NCBI GenBank assembly: GCA_002110485.1
Contig: MOWL01000025.1
Coordinates: 372,001 to 436,000 of the forward strand
Length of the DNA: 64,000 nt
Direction of reading: 5' to 3'
DNA from: Emergomyces orientalis
Taxonomy: Eukaryota; Ascomycota; Eurotiomycetes; Onygenales; Ajellomycetaceae
A program made the translations under genes and the position numbers. Below the pieces are notes generated by a model that was not told the origin of the DNA, ran no database searches, and was given only the letters and a program-made list of their open reading frames with translations. Shown here piece by piece: positions 1-11,097 of this stretch (its first letter is position 1; the number at the start of each line of letters is the position of its first letter).

Positions 1-837
1 CAGAGGTAAGGTGGCTCGAGCCTCAACGTTCTAGGGGGAGGCGCAGATTCTGTGACTAATGCCATGTTTCAAATACAACACAGTTCCAAACTCGGTGGCC
101 AAAGCCATATGGGATCCGGGGGTCTTGGAAGTACTAGTTCAGCCCTTGGTACAGGAATGACCAGCTACACAGCTGGCCATCATGGCTCCGGCGGGTCCGG
201 CCTGATTGCAAACCGATCCAGTGCCAGCCAGCGGAACGAGATCCGGGGGTGTTGGTGGGATTGGTGGGGTTGGGGGTACCCGTTCAGCAGGTCATCACAC
301 CGCTGGCCACCACGGTTCGGACGCCATGCACTCAAGTGTTGGTTCAGGGGCAGCTAGCCGTACCGCTGGTCCCCACAACTCCGATTTCGCGAACAAACTG
401 GACCCGAGGTAAGTGAAATGAAATAAGAGCTTCTCCCCCACCCTCCCATGCGTCATGAACATATACCATCACAGCAAGACCAGTCAGCTAACAAACAAAA
501 AACAGGGTCGACTCTGATCTCGACGGCAGCCGCACAGTCGGGGGCAACGCAACCCACAAGTAGGTTAACCCGACCAGCTCGTCGCGCCTTAAAAAACGGG
601 GACATCATTTTCTCATTCGCCAACTCCATTTTGGTTTTTATTTTATTTTTTAGCTCTCGAATTGAAAATTTCGACAACAAGGATCCCACGGATGCGGCTC
701 AGGTGCCCCCGAGCGTGATGGGCAAGCATATCGGAGCTCCAGCTATTGCCCACAATGACCCGACACACGATCGTGCGCGACGGCATAGCGTGAAACCCGG
801 TGATTCGCTTAGGGGATATGGATCTGGGGCTGCCTAG
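1..837 (+). CDS. Gly/His-rich hydrophilic protein, 3' part, possible frameshift
   Basis: Only the 3' part lies in the window. I join 1-408, 506-559 and 654-837. Intron 1 (409-505) has donor GTAAGT, a GCTAAC branch point and AACAG acceptor; intron 2 (560-653) has donor GTAGGT and TTTTTAG acceptor. Both junctions keep frame. The upstream part is Gly/Ser/His-rich with repeated TAGHHGS-like units. It is followed by GPHNSDFANKLDPRVDSDLD, a motif I know from small hydrophilic, stress-type proteins of ascomycetes, and then by a tail with VPPSVMGKHIGAPAIAHND. The last residues are GYGSGAA. The repeat region is open in frame 1 up to about 245 but the spliced 3' part needs frame 2; the shift falls at a run of five G at 244-248. 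It could be a sequencing slip, a real mutation or a missed intron. No enzymatic function can be assigned. Confidence 0.5.
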
Positions 838-1537
838 TTACTAGCTTGCAATTGGTTTTCTTGTTCTTGATTCCGTTTTATGTGTTGTTCGGTCCCGCGA
901 ATTTGAACATGGGACAGTCATGACCTTGATGATAAATACCAGTAGTATCGATGCCTGTGGATTATTAGTTGTATCTTTAGTCTCTTCGTTGATGTATAAA
1001 TGATATGTCAATTGTCTTACTAGTTTGTGTGTGGTATCATATCATATCGTCCCTTTTTAATCTTTTCAGAGAGTATCTGGTCTATAATGTTGTTGACAGA
1101 ATGCTTCAAACCGCCGATATGTGGTTGTTCTGAAGTGCCTGAAAAACTATTACAATCACAAGAGGTATTACCATCACGTGATATGTTTATAGTCAACATA
1201 ATCCGTACAGTACCACAAAACAATGTTTTAGCTAGCCTCAAACATGGTTTGATACATAAGTTCCAGCCAGGTACTCTCATGCCCAAAATAACCCACATCT
1301 TTTATCAACCTCTTGCCCGCTGTTATCAGGATTAAATTGACCGTCATTTGGTTCAAGAATTTCTAAGGCTGAGTATGCCCATCTTCTCTATCTGTGTTTT
1401 CCGGGTGACACGAAAGGTTGACCACGGCTTTCTTAAGTTCTTACTCTGGTTAATCATTCTTAACCATGTTGCCCCTGACCTTGACTGAACAGAATACTGA
1501 GTGCGGACAAAACTGCCTCCATTACTTGCAGTTCCTG

Positions 1538-1565
1538 GTGCTGCTGCTGCTCTTGCTGCTGCTGC
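1538..1565. repeat. Imperfect CTG repeat
   Basis: Two blocks of CTG/GCT units separated by CTCTT lie in non-coding DNA. Confidence 0.8.
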
Positions 1566-1893
1566 ATGTCAAAAAGTAAAACTCGCTGCCTCATAATTCC
1601 TCTCGCCCACTAGGCTTCTCATCATTATTATTGCTTTTTCGGCCTGTCCCCCAAACTGAAAATGAGGCAGGTAAAATGTACAGTACCTGTTTGTATCAGA
1701 GAAAGACCTCGCAGGAGCCGACTTATCCAATAATCAGCTTTGAAAGGTGTTTCCTTCCTTTCCTCTACTGTAGATTTCGCTCCTTGGGGCAGCCAATTCT
1801 TTTGTTTGCTTTCCCATTAGATGCAATGTACCAAAGCCTGCATTGGTGGCCAAACTCGAATTGGGCAGCAGAGGATACTGCATGCCTCCTCAT

Positions 1894-1929
1894 GGCGGCG
1901 GCGGCGGCGGCGGTGGTGGTGGTGGTGGG
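1894..1929. repeat. GGC/GGT trinucleotide microsatellite
   Basis: About six GGC units run directly into about six GGT units. ORFs crossing it would encode Ala/Val or Arg/Trp runs, which argues against coding use. Confidence 0.9.
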
Positions 1930-2531
1930 AGTATCTTCGGCGAAATATTTGCTGCTCTTTGCATCATATACCCTTCAGTCCGCTGTGGATTTTTGTTTTG
2001 AGCAAGGGTTCATTCACTTTGTTTCCCAAACATCATGATCATGATGCTTTAATTCTATTTCTTTTTGATGGGCATTATTTTTCCCACTGCTCTTTGTCTG
2101 GGGTTTTCCAGACCTTGCTTGAACTGGAATCTACCCTGCGCACAAAGATGGCTTATTAGCACGGCTTTCAGAAGAAGAAAGAATACAGAGGATATGACAG
2201 CAGAGTTGTATCTTACTTCATTTTGGGTTTCATTCTCCTTCATCTAAATCGAGAGACCAAGACAGCGGAATCAAAATATGATCATTAAAACTCAGAAATC
2301 TCTTTTTTAATTCTCCCTTTTATATCCCTCTCACAGAATCTGCTCTCTATCTCCTTCTCCTGGTTTGAGCCGGAGTCCTCCTTCCTGGTGGACTGTTTTC
2401 TCCAACACGAGAACTCCTTTCTTGCTTCCCTTCGATAAACTGCATACAATTCTCCAACAAACAATCATCCAAGCTCGTGAGTTCTGCCATTTCTCTTGCA
2501 TTCGCAGCTTTCTATTGGCGTAGGTGGTGCA

Positions 2532-5192
2532 ATGGACGCCGTGTATCCCAAGAAGACCCATTCGAGTATGTATCGGCTTTCTCTGAGTGCCAGAATACCA
2601 CTACCGTTTTCTGTTTCTATGGCGCTTGAATGAGACTGACAACAAACATCTCTAGGATCCCGATCTCGCAGAAAGAAGCCCACTGAGACGATCGAGAGCA
2701 TAGTTCCTGGTAGAGCTCCTGCTGGGTTTGTTGTAACGGAGTCTGTGCTCATGGACTCTGATATCCCTGTCAAGGGCGGCGGTGGAGGTGATGATGATGA
2801 GGTTGTTCAGAGAGATTGTGGTGCGAATGACGGGCTTGTTGTTGCAGCTACCACTGCCGCCACAACAATAGAAAACAGTGATATTTGTCTCTCGGGCAAT
2901 GGAATAAAGCAAATACACCTGGCAACAACAGCAGCTGAAAAGGTTCCCATATCAATTTGTTTTCCAGAGCAGTCTGCAAAACAACCTGCTGACACCAACA
3001 ATCATCCCTCTACAACACATCCCCCTGAGGCTGTCCCTCCCACAAGCTCAACTTCTCCTCTTACCAACACGGAAGTTCTTATTGTGTACCCCTCATCCTC
3101 TGCCTTCACTGCGTCTGAGCCCAATATCGCTACCCGTTTGAGATCATCTTCCGCTGAAATTACGGAAGCAGACAAAGCAGTCTCCCAACGCTCGCGTCTA
3201 GTCAGTTGCAAGTCTGAAAATACATTCCGCGATTCGTCCGTTTGTCATTCTCATTTTCGGACAGCGAGGTCACGGAAATCTAGCGCAGAACTAGACGACA
3301 TTGATAACCTTCCTTCCTCGAGGCCCATCTCCCTTAGTTCATTCGCTGTTCGAACACATAATCGGAACAAAGGCTCGAAATCGTGGATACCGTTCAGCCT
3401 CGAAGATCTAGACGAAGCTTCCAATGAGATGGATCGTCGCAATCAAAACCATGGTGCAAGGCCTCCCGCTCAGTTTCTCACTCCTAGCGCTACAACGGGT
3501 AACCATCCACTTAGGAATGTTACAACAATTGATCCGAGGCCGAATGTATTTGGCTTCCACGGGACTTCACCCCAGCGTGCTCCTCAATGGCCGCAAGGAA
3601 TACGGCATCAGCCGTATCCAGCTCACACAGAAACGTTGGGGTACCATCAACAGAATATGGGTGTTAATATCCATCAGCAGTACCCTCGACCTGCAACCGT
3701 GTCTCACAAAAGAATTGTCACTCCAGGAATTCGCCCACGCATGATGGTTCCCGACGATATCAGCCCTACCAAACACGAGGAAAAACAGGCGTTGAGAGCA
3801 TTACAATACAATATGGTGGCGCAAAGCTACCTTCAAATTGGCCAATACCCACCAGTATTTACCTCTAATATTAGTAGCAAAGCCCAAAATATTTGTCCCA
3901 CGAACGCTGGAACAGGTGCTGGGTACTATGGAGGGGTTACAAGTCTTAAAACTCCCTATGCGCAAACGACTGGTCATATCGATCTGCCCTATTCCTTACA
4001 CCAACCTCCCATGATTCGAGAGAGTGGCATTGCCCATTATTCTGGGCACAACGCTGGCCAAATTCAGCCCTCCTGGGTTCCTGGCATGTTTTCGGAATCT
4101 GGAATTTCGGGTACTGCAGCAGAAACATTTCAAGATACTGAGAATATAAAAAACTCTGCAGCTTCACTTTCAACCCAGTCACCAGTATCTTTAAAACCGC
4201 CTACTTCTCATCAAACTAATGTTAATACCTCTCCTCAACGTTTCGATTCCGACCAACCATCCAACGCCAAGCTATACGACATGGCCGAGTATCTGAAGGA
4301 TGTAATAACAACTTCTCAAACTGCGAGTGAAAGCAATCAGGGGTTTCAAATCGAGGTAAAGGATAGCGTAGGCAAAGTTCAACCCGCCCCACTACCAGCA
4401 AACCCACTAAGAGCCTCCCACAAAAATCTCCAACATGATCCTTCCCCAACCAAGCGTGCAGGAGCCCCACAACTTCAGCGTACGCCTAAAAATGGACAAA
4501 CACCAGGAAGTTTGCCAGATTCCAGCCGTACATCAACATCTATGCCCTTAACATATACTTCTTCCAACGGTCCCACTAAAGTGAGCCCAGTATTTGCATC
4601 TGCATTTACCAGTAGGCCGGAGGGTGATGAGATCATCTCCAAAGCCGCTAATTCATCACAATCACGGTTCAAGTTCAAGTTTCCCCCGCCAGGGTTGCCA
4701 ATTCCACCAACCCTTCAAAGAGTCTCCGCGATTAAGACTTACTTTGGAGAAGAGACTCCCGCCTCGAGACTTGTTCAGTCCAATATTTGGTTCCACACTG
4801 ATACCCGAGGTGAAGACCATTTTCGGCAGAGTATTACTGAGATTGCGCGAGAGGAAGCGGGACGTCAAGACGCTATAAATATGCCATTTCGCCCTGGTGA
4901 GCAGGAAGGGGTGGCTGAAGCTGGAACTGTTTTATTGGGGCATGTTCTTGCCAATCTACAGTCCTATACCCTGGGTGATTCCAATAAAACTAAAGGCTTT
5001 GCGAACTTTGGGTCTGCCCCAAAACACTGTTATGAGCCTACACAGGGCGTTCGGAGAAGTTTCCTTGACCTAGATCCTATCACTGATACTTGGGAATTGC
5101 CCCCTCCCCGCCATCCTTTGTCTAAAGATCCGCTTGTCGCCTATGGAGAGAGAAACGGAACGGATGAAATAGATGAAAGTAGAAGCGCATAG
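2532..5192 (+). CDS. Unrecognised 856-aa low-complexity protein
   Basis: The exons are 2532-2565 and 2656-5192. The 90-nt intron has donor GTATGT and acceptor TCTCTAG, and the frame is continuous (MDAVYPKKTHS then RSRSRRKKPTET). The N-terminus has a short Arg/Lys/Ser stretch that could be a nuclear signal. Most of the protein is Ser/Thr/Pro/Gln-rich and probably disordered, with an acidic GGGGGDDDE tract near residue 80. The last 180 residues look more ordered: a basic FKFKFPPPGLPIPPTLQR segment, then IWFHTDTRGEDHFRQ and a helical GTVLLGHVLANLQSYTLGD. I do not recognise the family and assign no function. It is convergent with kog1 and shares no visible regulatory DNA with it. The start ATG is chosen because the spliced frame is open back to it. 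Confidence 0.8.
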
Positions 5193-6458
5193 AAAAACCT
5201 ACAGGAGGCATGACAAGCACGGTCTGCTTTGGATTAGAAAACATAATTGTTATCGGTGTTTGGAAAACTAATATCTTGTGCTTTTTCAACGAAAAGCGGC
5301 ACTTGTCCTTCTCGAATAATAGGCTTTACCTTTAAATGGGCGCACGGAATGGCGCAGAGAATTGTTAACGAAAAATAGAGTTGCTTTTTTTTTTCTTTCT
5401 AATTTTTTTTGTTTTAAACACGCATTTTGGTAACAGGACTAAAACGGGATATGGACCAGGCGGGATAATTTTGTTTGCAACTATGAAATTGGGGCCTAGG
5501 AATAGATTTTCATCGTGGTATGCCTCAAAACGACAGCTATTGCATTTCAATATTTCAACGTGCCCCACAAGTTCTCACCCTTCTCGGTCATTTCTCCCTT
5601 CCCTCACTGTTTTGATTCCTGTTTCTTCTTCTCTTTTGTGCTGCTATTGGCTTTTTATTTTCCACTAATTGCAATGAAGGGGCCTGAGGATTCGACCTCA
5701 TTGGCACCATAGATAGCATTCCGCGACTCTCAAGTTGCTATGTATGTAACTAGGGGATGGGCAAAAGAATCGGAATGGAACATTTATTCGAATCCCTCTA
5801 TTGTCTAAGGTTTTCATAACCTTTATCTCCACACCAAGATTTCAATATTACATGTTATATTACGGGGCAAAATGAGTCACGAATGGGTGCCGAATGAACA
5901 AGGTGCCGGAAATGCCAATTAAGGGTAAGGGTGGATGTGTGATACGTGGTGTGAGTGAGTAGCTAGAATTTCAATTAAATCGAACGATATCTGCGATTTA
6001 GTGTTTAGAAACGTGCAAATTGAAAACCACTGATCGTACAGAAATGGAAGGGAAATTCCTTGGGGTGTATGGGATGGGATGAATAGAAAGAACAAAGGGA
6101 GCAGGACAGATCCGAAAGGGGATATTTAACTATTATTAATATATGGAGTTGTAAGATGGATGGGCGAGTTATCCCTCAAAGAAAGTGGCATATTACTGAG
6201 AAATGTGTAAAGGAGTAATTACTAGTGGTAACGGAGGAGATATAATAGTATGCCATGAGATAGAACAATTCGGTCCCCCCCTTCGTGACGGCAAGGAATA
6301 ATAAAAAAGGGTTATTTATACCGGGAAAATATGACCAGGAAGAAGAGTAAGCATTATTCAACAACAAAGATGATCAGTGAAATGATGTGCGTGAAAATGC
6401 CTGGGCCGTAAGAAATGAAAGATTAAACATTCGCCGTCATGAAAAGCTGAATGGTAGT
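5193..6458. other. Convergent 3' intergenic region
   Basis: This AT-rich DNA lies between the stops of the 856-aa gene and kog1. It contains T-runs around 5385-5410 and no ORF with protein-like composition. It probably holds both 3' untranslated regions. Confidence 0.6.
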
Positions 6459-9400
6459 TTAACATGAAACGAAATTGATATGATTATCGTTGAGAGCTGC
6501 ACAAGCAAGAAGGGTCCTGTGTGGGTGGAAAGCGGTGCTCACAATTGGTGAGGATCGGTTGGAGTGTAGAAAGCTGCCGTGAGGTTCGTAGGTGGAAAGA
6601 TAAGTGCCGTCAATATTGAACGTTTTAACCTCATGGCGGTTGGTGCCACTATGGGTCGACAAGTCGCGTTAGCTTTGTTCCAAAGATATGGCCAAGAGTG
6701 AAAGAAAAGAAAATATATCAAGTTAAGAGCATTCCAGGAAAAAGTTTATAGGCACTTACACTGTGAATACAGGGGCATGTTCGTGCACAGCTAGGGTCCG
6801 CAAAGTGTCCCTAGTGGCGTGGATGGTGTCTATTGATGTATCCATCCGCAAATCCCAAAGCCGAACCTCACCATTTCGGCTACCAGAAATCAACTCCCTG
6901 ACTCCCCCGCGTTGCATATGGATATTTGTGATCCATTGTTTATGCTCTCGCCACACTTTAACCATAGCGGTTGTGGGTTTCAGGCGTTGGTCAAATACTC
7001 GCACCGCGCCATCACCAAATCCTGCGATGAAAATATTTCCGGCGACCTGGTCAGATGTCAAGGAGGTTATGCACGAACCCGAACGCGCAGATATATCCTA
7101 CTACATGTCAGAATCCTTACAGTAGCTAAACTTGAATCACCAAAATAGAACCTACATTAGTGCAAACTTCAGTGGCTGCGTTCCAGACGCGAATGACTTT
7201 AACATCACCAGCAACAAGCGCTTTTCCTTGTCCCTGCTGCCAATCGAAAACCAACCCAGCATTTTTGTTGCTCGGGATTAAGTCAGGGAGGGCACGGAAA
7301 GCTGTTACAATCTCAACGTCCGATTCTGATTCATATTTGCGGAATATTTTCAAAACGCCATCTGAGGAGCCAGTCATCAATAGTGCTTGGTCGTCTTCGT
7401 TGATGAATCGAATCTCGTTGATTTTTGACCCCAAGGGATTGCCATTGGAGAAACGGCTGAGTCGCGAATGATTTTGCCAATCCCAGATACTAGTTTCAAA
7501 TCAGTGGATTTGCAGGGTTTGACTTGATTAAAAAGACATACCAAACAGTATCTCTATCATCAGCTACGGCAATGTGATCCTCAAATTGGTGGAAACACAT
7601 TTTCGTTGGTTGAGTCGGGTTGTTCAGGAGAGAAGTAGAAGTATCCCATCGGTTAGTTCCTGCCCTTGCTTTGAGCGGTTGGGTATCCGTAATAATTTTC
7701 TCATTTCGGCTTCGCCGCCACAGGCGTTCATTATAATCTGCACTGCCAGGCTCATCTGATTCATTGGGTTTCATTTGAGGTTCGCGAAAGTACTATTCGC
7801 AGTGTGAGCAAAATCCGCTCAACTAGCAAACGGGAACATTGTTGAAAAATACTCTTGAAAAGGTGTTAGCGTACCTCAGTTGACCAGTCCAAAAACTTGC
7901 TTTTCAGGGGAATGGTAGGGCTGGCTTTCGTTTCTCTTGGCTGAAAGCCACGGGATAATGGGACACGTGCTTGGCGGTACGATCCTGACGTGGCTGGCTG
8001 ATCATTCACTTCAGGAGGTCGAGTCCATTCAACAGGTGTCCGACCCCGCGGAGTAATAGGGACACGTGTTTTCAACGAAGCTGATTTAATCGGCGATTCA
8101 GGGCGTTCACTGTTCGCACCCGAGCCAAAAGCTAGATTTTTCAAGGACGCAGCTACACTGGCCGTTCTCCTCAAACTAAGCGACAGGTATCCTTCAGCTT
8201 TCGGTGCTAAGTTAGCCTGAGTTGGTGGTGTAGCAGGCCGTGATCTCTTGAAATCGGCTTGTTCTGCACGCCGAGGTTTGCTGATGTGGACCTGAGAGTA
8301 AAGCTTTAAGATATCATCCTTAGCAGTTCGAGCTAAACCTTTCATTGGAGACTCCAGCAGGGATTTGTGGATATAGTCAACAATGATATCAGCGTCTTGG
8401 GCGACTTCGGGGTGTGGGTCGACCGAGAGCATGAGGACAAGTTTCCAGATCGACCCAAATATTGTGTTATAGGACACTCCGTTCTCGTATGGAAGCGGTG
8501 GCATTTGGGAATGCTTGTTACTGGACGTTTGATGTAACAGAATGTGCCGTTCTTCAAGTAGCTGTTCATATGCAGTGACGAGGAATTTGTTCTGATATCG
8601 CTTTACAAATGTGGACAGGAAAACTAATAGTTCTTTTCTTACTAACACGCTACCATCAGAACCCATAGACATAACAGTGAGGGCCAGAGATTCTTCAATT
8701 TGAGCCACTTGGTCGGTCAAATCAGGGATGCCAATGAAGCTTGTTAAGGCGTGCAGCATCGCAGCGCGTACCTCTGGAACAGGATCCAGGGTAAGTTCGC
8801 AAAGCCTCGGGGGAGCGGAGCATCTAATACCAACCCATTTTGCTTCAGGGAAGTCGAGCCAAAGCATACTCAAGCAGAGGCACGACCATTGGCGTAGGAG
8901 AGGATTTTCAACATCCATCAAATGGGTAAGACAAGCTTCGAAGAGCTCGGGAGCAAGGCAAACATTTTGTCCTTGAGGGTAGAATTTGCAAAAGATCGCA
9001 ACGATGAATGCGCACATGGCACGGTGTTCGCTTGCGTTACCGACGGGAATGGGAGATGCAGGACTTAATATTGTAATGAAATAATGAATCCCATTATCCT
9101 TGAGCAAATCATTCTGGACGGTATGGTCGACAGCCATGATCCTAGCCCAAATAAATACCATGACTGGTTTAAGCTCCTGGGCGGTACTCTGGAGAAGTTT
9201 GACAACATATGGAAATATACCAATGCTCAGAGCTAAATGGACTGCCCAAGGCCCCAGGTCAAGAAATTTGCTGAGCAGAATCAATGCACGTAGGCGATGA
9301 GCTTGGCTCAACAACACTTGCAACACGATTGGAAGCTGGTCAGGGGGGTTTTTTTCTGTTGGGCCTGATGAAAGGTAAACTTCAAAAGCAGTGAGTTGTT

Positions 9401-11097
9401 CGGCAAAAAAGGACGAGTGCTGATAATCATAATGTCGTTTGCCTTCCTCGTGATCAATGAGAGCCGGCAGCTGAGCAAGAACCATCTCAATGGCAAGATC
9501 CCAACTTTGCCAGAGGGGGTGGGTATGAGTTTCGGGTAGCTTGGGAGATGAAATTGGGTGACATTCATGAGCCCTCATAATCCGTTCGGCGAGAAGGAAA
9601 TTCCTAAACAAAGCAGCAACCATGAGGTCCTGTCTAAAGAGCTTCTTGAATAGCGGTCTAGGTAGGGTATTCCAAGCAATCGTATCCGTGATTGCAGTAA
9701 ATATCCAATTCAATTCACCGAGAGGACTCCTTCGGTCTTGGAGGCGTCCGGGCACTCTGAATTCGTCGATGGATATACTAGTGTGCAAAGGATTCTGCAG
9801 GACAAAATATCTCAAAGCAATCTCGATAGGGGTTGTTAAGCAACAGGTGAAAAGATCAGCAGGTAGGTCGGGGTTAGTTGGAAGGGTTTCAGTTCTCTCG
9901 CAAGCGGCAAGCAAAATACAGTCGCCATAGTTCTGGATGAGGGCATTTGGGTCTCGTTTGCGAAGTTCAATGTTTTCTTTCTCGTGCTTCTCTACGAATG
10001 TTTGGAAGTTGTGGACGATATTGCCCGCATGAGAAACGTCAAACACGAATAGACTTGGGCCAGCAAGCCAAGTCTGCAAATCGTACAATGAAACCGGGAT
10101 ATACTGGGTATAATTTTTGTTAAATACCCAAAGCTCCCCCGATTGCGTCGGTAAAGGGACACCATGACCATTGTAGTGAAATAGCACCCGTTCGTCTTTC
10201 GCGTTACGACGAAGAGAGATGCAAAATTTCTTTGTCTCGTCAACGGAAGGGTCCAAATATTGCTTATAACGTGTACGAAGGCTGAGGGTTTCATATTGTT
10301 CTTGCAATTTCTTTCCAATTTGCTCCATCACCTTGTTCTGCGCTCCTGTGGTAGATGTTGGGTCAACCCAGCATTCCAGCTTCGCCGTGGGGTTAGTCTT
10401 CACTACATCCGGCGGGTCGACGCCTATGTTGAGGCAAATGGCTAGGGCGGCGGAAACAGTTTTCAGTCGATCCCTCATACGCCAGTCTTGGCTCGGCCAG
10501 CTCCCAGCAGGATCCTTCGGGATGCCGCTGGTTTCATGCCTTTTCTCTGTGAAATACATATAAAAGCTCTATCAAGCATGTAGTTAGAAATGCCCCCACA
10601 ACGTAAGAAAGTCGCGCTGCGTTTTTACTCACAGAATTGAGGATCTTTAGGTATTCACTGGAAGTATATTCTTCATGCCAACCGTGCCTTAGCTGGAAAT
10701 CCTCATCGTCGCCATGGGGTACCCCGTTCTCAACGCTAAACCTGGGGTAGTGTTCGCTCTTTGCCCGGATAAGAGTGGGTGTCGGGCGTGTGTTTCTTGT
10801 TACCACTGGCGATACCGTCCTTGTATCCCCATCCGCGCTATTAGAAGGAGCCTGTGGAACATTTGATCTTCCATTGCTGTGAAGCTGCTCGACGACTGTT
10901 GTTTTGGATCGCTGGTGGCCTGGTGCGGAGGGGAATGGTGCATCGTTTGGCGGAGGTATATACTCATCGACCTGCGGACCAAAGGCGACTCGAACCGACT
11001 TGCCCTGCCCACGTTGTTGGGGGCCAACATCTTGTGCCATACTGGTATACCGTTGGGCTGGCGCAGTTCGGTCCATGTCAAAGTTGGGGTCTCTCAT
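6459..11097 (-). CDS. kog1: TORC1 subunit Kog1/raptor
   Basis: The six exons read on the minus strand are 11097-10633, 10568-7875, 7792-7542, 7489-7156, 7097-6760 and 6648-6459, giving 1423 aa. All junctions use GT/AG and keep frame. Residues 1-150 are a variable Pro/Ser-rich leader. The raptor N-terminal conserved domain follows (about 150-340), with RDRLKTVSAALAICLNIGVD and LFHYNGHGVPLPTQSGELWV. HEAT-like helical repeats fill the middle (about 380-850). The last 300 residues are WD40 repeats, with IWDWQ, DGAVRVFDQRL and GEVRLWDLRMD. Raptor is the TORC1 scaffold that recruits substrates and acts at vacuolar/lysosomal membranes in nutrient signalling. The caspase-like fold has His in NGHG, but the expected cysteine position reads DVS, so protease activity is unlikely. 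Length and domain order are normal for fungi. The 5' end faces tea1 across 4.4 kb. Confidence 0.97.

Larger units (their letters stand above)
838..2531. other. Intergenic region, no supported gene
   Basis: Two opposing ORFs near 1020-1335 and ORFs at 1631-2247 have no recognisable protein features. The stretch holds a CTG-rich tract (1538-1565) and a GGC/GGT microsatellite (1894-1929). The pyrimidine-rich part after 2330 is probably the promoter and leader of the next gene. Confidence 0.6.

Noticed and set aside
1631..2243. Overlapping ORFs across the GGC/GGT microsatellite
   Set aside because: They encode Ala/Val or Arg/Trp runs with no further protein features and no plausible splice links.
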